Positions 1 to 8,359 of a stretch of DNA of 17,713 bases are shown in pieces (within the stretch, counting starts at the first letter, position 1; each line of letters begins with the position of its first letter). The position numbers and the translations under genes are program-made. The notes under the pieces were generated by a model that ran no database searches, was not told where the DNA came from, and saw nothing but the letters and a program-made list of their open reading frames with translations. This DNA is from Bacillota bacterium (GTDB lineage Bacteria > Bacillota > Clostridia > Christensenellales > CAG-138): positions 1 to 17,713 of the forward strand of contig JAEWZS010000256.1 in assembly GCA_023458355.1 (NCBI GenBank), given 5' to 3'.

Positions 1-32
1 CTCGGGAACCCATCCACGTAAAATAGTATTCA

Positions 33-108
33 TGGAGCTGGCGATGGGACTTGAACCCGCAACCTGCTGATTACAAATCAGCTGCTCTGCCAATTGAGCT
101 ACACCAGC
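33..108 (-). tRNA. tRNA-Thr (anticodon TGT)
   Basis: Read on the minus strand this folds as a full cloverleaf. The acceptor arms GCTGGTG and CGCCAGC pair with one G-T wobble. TA occupies positions 8-9, the D-arm is GCTC...GAGC, and the anticodon stem GCTGA/TCAGC closes the loop TTTGTAA, which gives anticodon TGT. The T-loop is GGGTTCAAGTCCC. The 3' CCA is encoded at 33-35. It is the last gene of a six-tRNA cluster; sequence 1-32 to its left is unexplained and the transcript may run on out of the window. Confidence 0.96.
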
Positions 109-123
109 AAACATTTTTCATTT

Positions 124-199
124 TGGTGCCTCAGAGTGGAGTTGAACCACCGACACAGGGATTTTCAGTCCCTTGCTCTACCAGCTGAGCTACCGAGGC
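124..199 (-). tRNA. tRNA-Phe (anticodon GAA)
   Basis: Minus-strand cloverleaf with acceptor GCCTCGG/CTGAGGC, anticodon stem AGGGA/TCCCT and loop CTGAAAA, giving anticodon GAA for phenylalanine. The discriminator is A and CCA is encoded at 124-126. It lies 15 nt from tRNA-Thr in the same transcription unit. Confidence 0.97.
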
Positions 200-204
200 A
201 TAAT

Positions 205-281
205 TGGCGACCCGGAGGGGGCTCGAACCCCTGACCTCCAGCGTGACAGGCTGGCATTCTAACCAACTGAACTACCGGGCC
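205..281 (-). tRNA. tRNA-Asp (anticodon GTC)
   Basis: Minus-strand cloverleaf with acceptor GGCCCGG/CCGGGTC, anticodon stem CCAGC/GCTGG and loop CTGTCAC, giving anticodon GTC. The discriminator base is G, which is the known identity base of bacterial tRNA-Asp. CCA is encoded at 205-207. Confidence 0.97.
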
Positions 282-308
282 GCGTATAATAAGTTGATAA
301 GGTGCGAT

Positions 309-385
309 TGGTGGGCCTTCAGGGACTCGAACCCCGGACCAATCGGTTATGAGCCGACCGCTCTGACCAACTGAGCTAAAGGCCC
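309..385 (-). tRNA. tRNA with CAT anticodon (elongator Met or Ile2)
   Basis: Minus-strand cloverleaf with acceptor GGGCCTT/AAGGCCC, anticodon stem GTCGG/CCGAT and loop CTCATAA, so the anticodon is CAT. CCA is encoded at 309-311. The fully paired first acceptor pair and the lack of the GGG/CCC anticodon stem rule out initiator tRNA. The choice is between elongator tRNA-Met and tRNA-Ile2, where TilS converts C34 to lysidine. C at acceptor positions 4 and 5 fits the TilS preference known from E. coli, but that is weak evidence, so the amino acid is left open. Confidence 0.93.
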
Positions 386-411
386 TGAAATCCAACCCAA
401 ACGGGGGAAAG

Positions 412-486
412 TGGTGACCCCTAGGAGACTCGAACTCCTGTTACCGCCGTGAAAGGGCGGTGTCTTAACCGCTTGACCAAGGGGCC
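412..486 (-). tRNA. tRNA-Glu (anticodon TTC)
   Basis: Minus-strand cloverleaf with acceptor GGCCCCT/AGGGGTC, anticodon stem ACCGC..GCGGT around the loop CTTTCAC (anticodon TTC), and T-loop AGGAGTTCGAGTCTCCT. CCA is encoded at 412-414. The D-arm GGTCAAGCGGTTAAGAC is typical of bacterial tRNA-Glu. Confidence 0.97.
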
Positions 487-498
487 TTGCATTTAAAA

Positions 499-575
499 TG
501 GTCGGGGTGAAGGGATTTGAACCCCCGGCCCCATGCTCCCAAAGCACGTGCGCTACCAAACTGCGCTACACCCCG
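499..575 (-). tRNA. tRNA-Pro (anticodon TGG)
   Basis: Minus-strand cloverleaf with acceptor CGGGGTG/CACCCCG and anticodon stem CGTGC/GCATG around the loop TTTGGGA (anticodon TGG). The D-arm GCGC...GCGC and the 5' start CGGGGTGTAGCGCAG are typical of tRNA-Pro. CCA is encoded at 499-501. It is the promoter-proximal gene of the cluster, with the promoter about 29 nt upstream. Confidence 0.97.
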
Positions 576-603
576 TTTGCATTCGCTCGAAGCGACGCTT
601 AAT

Positions 604-632
604 AATATACCGCATCGAGAAAGCATTGTCAA
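604..632 (-). promoter_or_regulatory. Promoter of the six-tRNA operon
   Basis: On the minus strand a perfect -35 box TTGACA (627-632) is followed after exactly 17 bp by -10 TATATT (604-609), the classic layout of a strong housekeeping sigma promoter. It faces tRNA-Pro with a short GC-rich leader. All six tRNAs are closely spaced on the same strand, so this probably drives the whole cluster. Confidence 0.9.
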
Positions 633-679
633 CGGGAATTCTTTTAAATTTACTATGTTTTCGTGTAATAGGGTCTGTC

Positions 680-708
680 TTGCGCGCGCGTAAGGAAGCA
701 TATATAAT
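680..708 (+). promoter_or_regulatory. Candidate promoter of the miaB operon
   Basis: TTGCGC (680-685) and a perfect -10 TATAAT (703-708) are separated by 17 bp and lie 40 nt before the miaB start codon. The -35 matches consensus only in its first three bases. A second TATACT at 714-719 lacks a good partner. The promoter diverges from the tRNA promoter about 50 bp away. Confidence 0.6.
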
Positions 709-747
709 TAGGATATACTTTTAAAGTAACAGGATGGAGTACCTTTA

Positions 748-2148
748 ATGTTAGGGCAAAGACCGGTTCCGAGTTCGGAACTTACAAATAGCCGGGAGGC
801 GGCGTTAAGGCTGCATGACGATGTTTTAAATAGAAAACTAAGCTATTTTATCGAATCCTATGGCTGCCAAATGAACGATCACGATGCCGAAAAGCTTGCA
901 GGTATGCTGCAAAGCTGCGGTTATCAAAAAGCCGAAAGTAAGTCAGATGCTGATCTTATTTTATTCAATACCTGCTGCGTGCGCGAGCATGCGGAACTTA
1001 GGGTTTTCGGCAATATCGGAGCACTCAAAAAGCGTAAGGACGAGAAACCAGAGCTTTTAATAGGCGTATGCGGATGCATGATGCAGCAAAAGGATGTGGC
1101 GGAAAAGCTTTTTAAGCGCTTTCCTTTTGTCGATATTGTATTTGGTACGCACGAGCTGCACCGTTTTCCGGTACTGCTCGAAAGCGCACTCAACGGTGCA
1201 CGCAGTTTCTCCGTCACCGATAGCGATGGTGAAATTGCCGAGGGACTTCCCGTCGACAGGCTCGGGCGTTTCCAAACCAATGTTACCATCATGTACGGGT
1301 GCAACAATTTCTGCTCGTACTGCATCGTACCGTATGTGCGCGGTCGGGAGCGTTCCCGCGCTTCTCAAGATATACTTGGAGAAATCGAAAGCCTTGCGGA
1401 AGGCGGTTTTAAGGAAATAACGCTCTTAGGGCAAAATGTCAATTCTTACCGCGGTGACGGGGGAGATACGAGCTTTGCAAAGTTATTAAGCATGGCGAAC
1501 GATATCGATAAAATCGAACGTCTGCGTTTCATGACCTCGCATCCGAAAGACCTTTCATTCGAGCTTATACAAGCGATGGCAAGCTGTAAAAAGGTTTGCA
1601 ACCACATTCACCTGCCGGTACAGTCCGGCAGTGACAGGGTGTTAAAGCGTATGAACCGTGGTTACACGCGTGAAAAATATCTAAATCTTGTGAAAGCGCT
1701 CCGCGAAAACGTAAACGGGATTGAGATCACCACCGATATTATCGTTGGTTTCCCGGGTGAAACGGAGGAGGATTTTCAAGATACGCTCTCTCTCGTAAGA
1801 GAGGCAGGTTTTTCAGCAGCATATACCTTCATGTATTCGCCGCGAAACGGCACCTCCGCCGCCCGCATGGAGGAGCAGGTTGAAAAGGGTGTTAAAAAAG
1901 AAAGGCTTGAGCGATTAAACAATCTGCAAGCTGAGCTTTTACGGGATAATAATAAGAAGTATATAGGCATGGAGGGGACGGTACTCGTGGAGGGATGCGA
2001 CCTGCGTGCAACACCTATGGCCTATGGGAAACTCGGTAACTTTAAAATGGTATACTTTCCCGGCGACGAATCCATGGAGGGGCAGCTTATACGCGTACGC
2101 ATCACAAAAACGCAAAGCAACTCCCTAATTGGGCAAATAGCCGAGTAA
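748..2148 (+). CDS. miaB: tRNA-2-methylthio-N6-dimethylallyladenosine synthase MiaB
   Basis: Radical-SAM methylthiotransferase that adds the 2-methylthio group to i6A37 of tRNAs reading UNN codons, after MiaA has prenylated the base. The 466-residue protein has the N-terminal UPF0004 domain with its three cluster-binding cysteines (C40 in SYGCQMN, C76 in FNTCCVRE, C110 in VCGCMM), the radical-SAM triad C185-x3-C189-x2-C192 in YGCNNFCSYC, and a C-terminal TRAM-like region from about residue 405. About 30 residues precede the conserved domain; the B. subtilis enzyme also has an N-terminal extension. The ATG at 748 is supported by a GGATGGAG site at 732-739. It is the first gene of a seven-gene plus-strand run that also contains miaA, so both steps of ms2i6A synthesis are in one probable operon. 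Confidence 0.97.
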   Translation: MLGQRPVPSSELTNSREAALRLHDDVLNRKLSYFIESYGCQMNDHDAEKLAGMLQSCGYQKAESKSDADLILFNTCCVREHAELRVFGNIGALKKRKDEKPELLIGVCGCMMQQKDVAEKLFKRFPFVDIVFGTHELHRFPVLLESALNGARSFSVTDSDGEIAEGLPVDRLGRFQTNVTIMYGCNNFCSYCIVPYVRGRERSRASQDILGEIESLAEGGFKEITLLGQNVNSYRGDGGDTSFAKLLSMANDIDKIERLRFMTSHPKDLSFELIQAMASCKKVCNHIHLPVQSGSDRVLKRMNRGYTREKYLNLVKALRENVNGIEITTDIIVGFPGETEEDFQDTLSLVREAGFSAAYTFMYSPRNGTSAARMEEQVEKGVKKERLERLNNLQAELLRDNNKKYIGMEGTVLVEGCDLRATPMAYGKLGNFKMVYFPGDESMEGQLIRVRITKTQSNSLIGQIAE

Positions 2149-2193
2149 AAATAATAAAGATAAGCTTTTCCTGTGCGGAAAACGGAGGGAACT

Positions 2194-2589
2194 ATGGTAA
2201 TCGAAAAAGCAAGAGAACTGGGTATCGCCTTGAGCGAATCCACCGAATTTAAGAGACTCAACGACGCCAGAACGGCTATAGATGCTGACGGCGCGCTTAC
2301 CGATATGATTGATTCGTTCACAAGCAAACGACAGGAGATCATGGAAGCGCTATCCGACGAGGACGCCGATCATGCACTTCTGAGTGCTACCTCTCGCGAG
2401 ATGGAGCGTATACAGGCGATTCTTCTCGAGAACAAGTTGTTCAAAGAGATGCTTGACGCTCAAAACGACTTTCAAACGCTCATGTCGCGCGTAAACACCG
2501 AAATCGCCACCTGCATCGGCATGGAAAACGCCGGCGACGAAGGCGCGTGCAGCGGCAGCTGTACATCCTGCCATGGCTGCAAGCATTAA
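2194..2589 (+). CDS. YlbF/YmcA (RicA/RicF) family protein with C-terminal Cys cluster
   Basis: A 131-residue, mostly helical, charged protein of the YlbF/YmcA type. It follows miaB and precedes mutS, as ymcA (ricA) does in B. subtilis (ymcB-ymcA-cotE-mutSL), except that no cotE is present. In B. subtilis the YmcA-YlbF-YaaT complex binds RNase Y, steers mRNA processing, and carries Fe-S clusters. This protein ends in a cysteine-rich tail with C107, C119, C123, C126 and C129 (pattern Cx3Cx2Cx2C), which could bind a metal cluster. That is inference. The ATG at 2194 is chosen because a GGAGGG site sits at 2184-2189; the GTG at 2173 would lie upstream of that site. The stop codon overlaps the mutS start (TAATG), which suggests translational coupling. 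Family membership rests on overall pattern and synteny, so the exact paralogue is uncertain. Confidence 0.8.
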   Translation: MVIEKARELGIALSESTEFKRLNDARTAIDADGALTDMIDSFTSKRQEIMEALSDEDADHALLSATSREMERIQAILLENKLFKEMLDAQNDFQTLMSRVNTEIATCIGMENAGDEGACSGSCTSCHGCKH

Positions 2590-5207
2590 TGGGTGCGGAT
2601 AAAAGCATTTCGGCGAAGCTTACGCCGATGATGCAACAGTATTTAAACCTCAAGGAAAAGCATGCGGATTGTCTGCTGCTTTTCCGTTTGGGGGATTTTT
2701 ACGAACTTTTTTTTGACGATGCCGTCACCGCGTCGCGAGAGCTTGAGATAACGCTCACAGGGCGTGATTGCGGCCTTAGCGAACGCGCTCCCATGTGCGG
2801 TGTTCCGTACCATGCTGTAGATACCTACATCAACAAACTCATTGAAAAAGGCTATAAGGTTGCCATTTGTGAGCAGCTTACCGATCCTTCACTTAGCAAG
2901 GGCCTTGTGGAACGTGATATCATCCGAATCATCACGCCCGGAACGGTTATTGAGGAAAGCATGCTCAATGACCGCAAAAACAATTACATCGCGTCCATCT
3001 TCTTTCAAAACGCCGATGTGGGGCTTGCGTACTGCGATGTATCGACCGGTGTTTTTTATGCGCTATCTCTAAATGGCGAAGGCTTTGAGGACGAGCTAAC
3101 AAGCGAACTCGCCCGCATACAGGCTACAGAAGTAATCGCGAACGACGCGCTCTTTTTGCAGGAAAACCTAATAAAAAGTATACAGTCATCAAGCTATACC
3201 ACGTGCTTTTCAAACGATGCCTACTTACCGGCTGCGGCTGAGGGCACGCTTTCTTCGCATTTCGGAACGGATGGTATCAATAAAATCAAAGAGTATCCTC
3301 AGGCGCTATGCGCGAGTGGTGCACTTCTTTCTTATTTGGAAGAAACACAGAAAAACGAGCTCGTCCACTTTAAGAAGATTGAACTGTTTGAGCGCAGCAA
3401 ATTCATGAGCATCGATGCAGCCACAAGGAAGAATCTCGAACTCACACAACCCATCCGTACCGATGCGGGCAAGCGTGCGACGCTTCTTTACCTTCTGGAT
3501 AAAACCTGTACATCTATGGGCGGCAGACTGATTCGCACATGGGTTGAACAGCCACTGCAGTCTACCTATGAGATAGGGCAGAGGCTTGATGCGGTGGAGG
3601 AGCTTGTAAAAAAGCCCGTAGAGCGTTCTGCACTTATTAAGAGCCTCGAATCCGTCTACGATATCGAGCGGCTTTGCAGCCGAATTGCTTACGGTACCGT
3701 GAATGCACGAGACTGTGAAGCGTTGCGCGTTTCACTCTCAAGGCTTCCAAACATCATAGCAATCGTATCGAAGCTTACTGCCCTCGAATTTGAGAATACC
3801 GCTGCCATGCTTGACCCCATGGAGGATATTTATGCCCTCCTCGCAAACGCCATCGTGGATGGACCACCTTTAAGTGTGAAAGAGGGAGGCGTTATTAGGG
3901 ACGGATATAACCCTGAGGTAGATTCTTACCGCGACGCTTCCAGAAACGGCAAGGAATGGTTAAGTAAGCTTGAGATGCGTGAGCGTGAGGCAACGGGCAT
4001 CAAAAACCTAAAGATTGGCTACAACCATGTTTTTGGCTATTACATCGAGGTCACAAAATCGTATCAGCACCTTGTGCCTTATTCCTACCAGCGTAAGCAG
4101 ACGCTTGCCAACTGCGAGCGCTATGTGAACCCCGAGCTAAAGGAGCTTGAGGAAACCATTTTAGGCGCAGAGGAAAAATGCATAGCGCTTGAGTATAAGC
4201 TTTTTACCGAGCTTCGAGAAACGTTGCTTTTATGCATAGCGCGGCTTCAGCAAAACGCAGCGCTTTTATCTAAACTCGACGCCTACCAGTCGCTCGCACA
4301 GGTAGCATTTACGAACGATTATTGCAGACCTTTGGTACAGCAAAACGGCAAAATTGAGATAAGTGAAGGCCGTCATCCGGTGGTGGAAAGGTCCTTGAAG
4401 GCCGGTTTCATTCCCAACAATACGCTTCTTGACAATAAGGATAATAGGCTTTTAATTATCACCGGTCCCAATATGGCAGGGAAAAGCACCTATATGCGCC
4501 AGGTAGCGCTCATTACCCTTATGGCGCATATCGGAAGCTTTGTGCCGGCTAAAAAGGCTAACATCAGCATCACGGACAAGATATTCACCCGTGTCGGTTC
4601 GTCCGATAACGTAAGCGCCGGACAGAGCACATTCATGGTAGAGATGTCGGAAATGTCCAACATCCTCAACAACGCCACACCGCGAAGCCTTCTCATCATC
4701 GATGAGATTGGGCGGGGCACGAGCACGTTTGACGGCTTAAGCATTGCTTGGTCGGTTTTAGAATATATAGCAAGCCGTGAAAAATGCGGTGCTAAAACGC
4801 TGTTTGCCACGCATTACCATGAGCTGACAGAGCTTGAGGGCAAGCTTACGGGCATCAAAAACTATCGTATTTCCGTAAAGGAGCTCGGCGATAACATAAT
4901 ATTTTTACGAAAGATCGTGCGCGGAAGTGCGGATAAGAGCTTCGGTATACAGGTTGCACGCCTCGCAGGGCTTCCGGAAAGCATACTTTCACGCGCAAAG
5001 GAAATTTTAACAAAGCTTGAGTCGGCCGATATCAACCACGAGTCGATCTTAGGTGATGACGATCCGCCGCAGCAACTCACACTATTTGGGTCTGCTGAAC
5101 CCAACGATATCATGGAAGAGCTTAAAAGCCTCTCTGTCGACGATATCACACCTATGGACGCGCTTACTAAGCTCTACGATTTGCATGTGCGCGCCAAATT
5201 AAGGTAA
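2589..5207 (+). CDS. mutS: DNA mismatch repair protein MutS
   Basis: Mismatch-recognising ATPase that starts methyl-independent mismatch repair with MutL. The protein is 872 residues, usual for bacterial MutS1. The mismatch-wedge motif GDFYE has Phe37 and Glu39. The ABC ATPase has Walker A GPNMAGKST at 626-634, the STFMVEM segment, Walker B LLIIDE ending at D705-E706, and the FATHYHEL switch region. The motif QLTLF at 829-833 fits a beta-clamp binding peptide, as known for MutS. The start is the ATG at 2589, which overlaps the stop of the preceding gene and gives the normal N-terminus (LTPMMQQY at 11-18). No clear Shine-Dalgarno is seen, so coupling is likely; the GTG at 2547 would add 14 atypical residues. 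mutL follows after 6 nt. Confidence 0.98.
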   Translation: MGADKSISAKLTPMMQQYLNLKEKHADCLLLFRLGDFYELFFDDAVTASRELEITLTGRDCGLSERAPMCGVPYHAVDTYINKLIEKGYKVAICEQLTDPSLSKGLVERDIIRIITPGTVIEESMLNDRKNNYIASIFFQNADVGLAYCDVSTGVFYALSLNGEGFEDELTSELARIQATEVIANDALFLQENLIKSIQSSSYTTCFSNDAYLPAAAEGTLSSHFGTDGINKIKEYPQALCASGALLSYLEETQKNELVHFKKIELFERSKFMSIDAATRKNLELTQPIRTDAGKRATLLYLLDKTCTSMGGRLIRTWVEQPLQSTYEIGQRLDAVEELVKKPVERSALIKSLESVYDIERLCSRIAYGTVNARDCEALRVSLSRLPNIIAIVSKLTALEFENTAAMLDPMEDIYALLANAIVDGPPLSVKEGGVIRDGYNPEVDSYRDASRNGKEWLSKLEMREREATGIKNLKIGYNHVFGYYIEVTKSYQHLVPYSYQRKQTLANCERYVNPELKELEETILGAEEKCIALEYKLFTELRETLLLCIARLQQNAALLSKLDAYQSLAQVAFTNDYCRPLVQQNGKIEISEGRHPVVERSLKAGFIPNNTLLDNKDNRLLIITGPNMAGKSTYMRQVALITLMAHIGSFVPAKKANISITDKIFTRVGSSDNVSAGQSTFMVEMSEMSNILNNATPRSLLIIDEIGRGTSTFDGLSIAWSVLEYIASREKCGAKTLFATHYHELTELEGKLTGIKNYRISVKELGDNIIFLRKIVRGSADKSFGIQVARLAGLPESILSRAKEILTKLESADINHESILGDDDPPQQLTLFGSAEPNDIMEELKSLSVDDITPMDALTKLYDLHVRAKLR

Positions 5208-5213
5208 ATACGT

Positions 5214-7151
5214 ATGAAACGGATCAAAGTGTTAAGCCTGGAAACTGCTAACCGTATTGCCGCGGGCGAGGTGGTGGAACGCCCCGCGTCCGTGGTGAAG
5301 GAGCTCGTAGAAAACGCGCTCGACGCGGGAGCGACTTCTGTCACCATAGAAATACTTGGAGGTGGCATCGACTATATTCGCGTGAGCGACAATGGCGGCG
5401 GCATTTTAAAAGATGATATATCTACCGCGTTTTTAGCGCACGCTACGAGCAAGATTTCCGTTTCTGAGGATTTGGAGCATATTGAAACCTTAGGCTTTCG
5501 AGGTGAAGCACTTGCTTCCATCGCGGCGGTTTCAAAGGTTTCCGTAAAGACACGCGTTAAAGATGAGATAGCGGGAACGCAGCTTTTCGTAGAAGGCGGA
5601 AAGATGCATCCTGTTGAGGAATTTGGATGCCCTGAAGGGACGACTATGGAGGTTTCGGACCTTTTTTATAACGTCCCGGCAAGGCTTAAATTCTTAAAGC
5701 ATGCACGTGCTGAGGCAAGTGCTGTCAGCGACTATGTTTCACGCATGATCCTCTCGCACCCCGGTGTTTCGTTTCAACTCATCAGCAACTCTAGGACTAT
5801 TTATCATAGCATGGGTGATGGCAGCCTCTATAACGCTATCTACTGCGTATACGGCACCGATGTTTTACCGCACCTAAACGAGGTGCACTACGACGATGCC
5901 TACATGAAGATAACGGGCTATCTCGGCACGGCGCAGATCGCTCGGCCTACGCGTAGTTATCAATCGTTTTTTGTTAACGGACGTTATATTCGATCGCAAA
6001 AGCTGTCGTTTGCCATACAGCGCGCTTTTGACACTCGGTTGATGGTCGGAAAATTCCCGTTTCTGGTTCTTAGTTTGCGTATCTCAAGCCGTGAGGTGGA
6101 TGTAAATGTTCACCCAAATAAGCTTGAGGTGCGTTTCAAGGACGATGACCGCGTTACACGTGCTGTTTACAGCGCCGCCCGTATGGCACTTGCACAGCTC
6201 GATGCACCCGGCCTGCGGCAAGAAACCGAAACGGAGATCTCATATGTAAGCAACGAAGAAATCGGCCACGTGGCCGATAAGGTTTTTGAAAACAGCGGGG
6301 AAGGGGAGACAACGAACTGTTCTTTCAATCAGGTAAGCGCCGCACCGCAGGTAATTAAAACCGATTCGTCATCGCTCAAGACGTCCGAGTATTCCTATGA
6401 AAATAAAACGAATATACCTGCGTGGGAGGCTGTATCACCAATACCGAAAGCTTCTCCCGGTACAGTGCGGGAATCGCAGGCGGATTTTTCTTTTTTACGT
6501 GCAACCGCACCAATTTTACCCGAAATAAAGGACGAAGCATTCTTAATCGCACAGCAGCCGCTACAGCTTGATATGGGTGCTGCGTCGTATAAGATCATAG
6601 GCGTTTTGTTTGACAGCTTTTGGGTGATTCAGCAAAACGAAGATGTCTTCTTCATCGACCAGCACGCCATGCATGAACGCAAACTTTACGAACAAATGAT
6701 GCGCAAAGGATTAAACCCTGATTCACAGATGCTTTTGATACCCATTGTGATACGCTTTTCACCTATAGAATTTGAAACACTCCTAAGCAACATGGAGCAA
6801 TTTGAAGCGCTCGGCTTTGAAATGGAGGAGTTTGGACCGCTCACCATGAATGTGCGTGCGGTGCCGCTTGTTGTAGGGCAACCGCAGACCGCGGAGTTTT
6901 TGCATGAAGCGCTCAACATACTTGATAAGAAAAACCGCGTGGCTACCATAGACGTAAAGCGCGCTATGCTCATACAAAGCGCCTGCAAGCATGCCATTAA
7001 AGCAGGCGATCCCATTACGTCCCAAGAGATTGAAGCACTCATTACAGCCTATCAAAAGGAGGGCATCCCCATGACATGCCCGCATGGACGGCCTGTAATG
7101 GTGAAGATGGCGCGGCTCGAGTTTGAAAAGTTATTTAAGCGTGTGGTATAG
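5214..7151 (+). CDS. mutL: DNA mismatch repair endonuclease MutL
   Basis: Partner of MutS that nicks the strand to be repaired. The 645-residue protein has an N-terminal GHKL ATPase: E30 and N34 in KELVENALDAGAT, DNGGGI at 59-64, HATSKI at 76-81 and GFRGEAL at 94-100. A variable linker spans about 335-455. The C-terminal domain has the metal-dependent endonuclease motif DQHAMHE at 482-488, an ACKHA motif, and CPHGRP at 622-627. MutL of lineages that lack MutH has these motifs, whereas E. coli MutL does not. QMLLIP at 505-510 sits where B. subtilis MutL has its sliding-clamp binding motif. AAGG at 5201-5204 is a modest ribosome site for the ATG. miaA follows after 3 nt. Confidence 0.98.
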   Translation: MKRIKVLSLETANRIAAGEVVERPASVVKELVENALDAGATSVTIEILGGGIDYIRVSDNGGGILKDDISTAFLAHATSKISVSEDLEHIETLGFRGEALASIAAVSKVSVKTRVKDEIAGTQLFVEGGKMHPVEEFGCPEGTTMEVSDLFYNVPARLKFLKHARAEASAVSDYVSRMILSHPGVSFQLISNSRTIYHSMGDGSLYNAIYCVYGTDVLPHLNEVHYDDAYMKITGYLGTAQIARPTRSYQSFFVNGRYIRSQKLSFAIQRAFDTRLMVGKFPFLVLSLRISSREVDVNVHPNKLEVRFKDDDRVTRAVYSAARMALAQLDAPGLRQETETEISYVSNEEIGHVADKVFENSGEGETTNCSFNQVSAAPQVIKTDSSSLKTSEYSYENKTNIPAWEAVSPIPKASPGTVRESQADFSFLRATAPILPEIKDEAFLIAQQPLQLDMGAASYKIIGVLFDSFWVIQQNEDVFFIDQHAMHERKLYEQMMRKGLNPDSQMLLIPIVIRFSPIEFETLLSNMEQFEALGFEMEEFGPLTMNVRAVPLVVGQPQTAEFLHEALNILDKKNRVATIDVKRAMLIQSACKHAIKAGDPITSQEIEALITAYQKEGIPMTCPHGRPVMVKMARLEFEKLFKRVV

Positions 7152-7154
7152 AAT

Positions 7155-8111
7155 ATGGGAACAGAAAAAACAAAGCTAGGCGTGCTCGTCGGCCCAACAG
7201 CTTCGGGGAAAACCGCACTTTCCATAAAGATAGCCAAGCGGATGGATGCGGAAATCATATCCGCAGATTCCATACAGCTCTATAAGGGCTTCGATATCGG
7301 TTCTGCGAAACCTACGCCAAGCGAGCGGCAGGGGATCAGGCACCATCTACTTGATGTGTACGAGCCTATCGAGCAAAACGCAAGTGTATCGCGCTATCAA
7401 GCATTTGCGCAAGTTGCGATTGCGGACATTACTTCTCGTAATAAGTTTCCACTCGTGGTAGGCGGCACAGGGCTTTATGTGAACGCACTCACATTCCCGC
7501 TAAACTTTACGGGTGCAAAGTCAGACCCGGCACTTCGTGAGCAATTGAATGAATTGGAATTGCGGACACCGGGATCCCTGCATGTACTTTTAGGTCAACT
7601 CGATCCGAAAAGCGCACAACGCCTGCACAAAAACGATATCAGGCGCATCATACGAGCCATAGAAGTTGTGCGCCTCACGGGGAAAACCATCGATGAACAC
7701 GGCGGCGATTTTGAAAATAAACGAAGCGAGGAAATACCCTACGATGTGCGTATGATAGGCCTCACAATGCCGCGTGAACTTTTGTATGAGCGAATTGAGC
7801 AGCGTGTGGATGAAATGATGCGTGTAGGGCTTCTTGATGAGGTGCTGCGCTTGAGAGAACTCGGCGTTACAGCGGATATGCCTGCCATGCAAGGTTTAGG
7901 GTATAAGCAGCTTTATGCGCATCTTATGGGCACATGTAACCTTGAACAGGCGGTCGCAAACATAAAGCTTGAAACGCGGCATTTTGCCAAGCGACAGATA
8001 ACCTGGTTTAAGCGGGACAAACGCATTCGTTGGTTTGATGTTACTGCGTATGAGAGCATCGATGCACTTGCAAACGATGCAATCAGTGCGATGGAAGGGG
8101 AAACGGAATGA
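7155..8111 (+). CDS. miaA: tRNA dimethylallyltransferase MiaA
   Basis: Transfers the dimethylallyl group from DMAPP to N6 of A37 in tRNAs reading UNN codons, making the substrate for MiaB. The 318-residue protein has the P-loop GPTASGKT at 13-20, the DMAPP/tRNA-binding segment DSIQLYKGFDIGSAKPT from residue 38 with the family's conserved Asp and Ser, VGGTGLYVNAL, the AIEVVRLTGKT segment, and the C-terminal RHFAKRQITWFKRD signature. The length is normal. Its TGA overlaps the hfq ATG by 4 nt (ATGA), which suggests coupled translation. The mutL-miaA-hfq order is widespread in bacteria. Confidence 0.98.
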   Translation: MGTEKTKLGVLVGPTASGKTALSIKIAKRMDAEIISADSIQLYKGFDIGSAKPTPSERQGIRHHLLDVYEPIEQNASVSRYQAFAQVAIADITSRNKFPLVVGGTGLYVNALTFPLNFTGAKSDPALREQLNELELRTPGSLHVLLGQLDPKSAQRLHKNDIRRIIRAIEVVRLTGKTIDEHGGDFENKRSEEIPYDVRMIGLTMPRELLYERIEQRVDEMMRVGLLDEVLRLRELGVTADMPAMQGLGYKQLYAHLMGTCNLEQAVANIKLETRHFAKRQITWFKRDKRIRWFDVTAYESIDALANDAISAMEGETE

Positions 8112-8356
8112 AGCCTATCAATGTGCAGGACACTTTGCTTAACGCGGTCAAGAAAGAAAAAATACCCGTATCCATATTTGTAACAAACGGATTTCAAATT
8201 AAAAACGCGTTTCTACGGGCGTTTGATAATTTTGTATTGCTTGTTGAAACAGATGGAAAGCAAATGATGATCTACAAACATGCCGTTTCTACCATAACGC
8301 CGGAAACACCTGTGCAGCTTGATTTTCAAAAGAACCCTGAAAGCGAGGACAATTAA
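8108..8356 (+). CDS. hfq: RNA chaperone Hfq
   Basis: Hexameric Sm-fold RNA chaperone that binds small RNAs and poly(A)- or U-rich RNA. The protein is 82 residues, the compact form without the long tail of E. coli Hfq. The N-terminal NVQDTLLN contains Q7, matching E. coli Gln8 of the proximal face. Sm1 spans about 21-46, with D40. Sm2 contains YKHAVSTI at 56-63, the family's near-invariant Y-K-H signature. The tail is short and acidic. A GGAAGGGG purine run about 8 nt upstream is the ribosome site, and the start overlaps the miaA stop. Confidence 0.97.
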   Translation: MKPINVQDTLLNAVKKEKIPVSIFVTNGFQIKNAFLRAFDNFVLLVETDGKQMMIYKHAVSTITPETPVQLDFQKNPESEDN

Positions 8357-8359
8357 AAC

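Noticed and set aside
165..724. Several open frames of 60-80 residues across the tRNA cluster
   Set aside because: They cross tRNA genes on either strand and have no ribosome sites; the cloverleafs explain the sequence.
924..1420. Open frames of over 100 residues overlapping miaB on both strands
   Set aside because: They lie inside a well-supported gene, have no family motifs, and are typical frame shadows.
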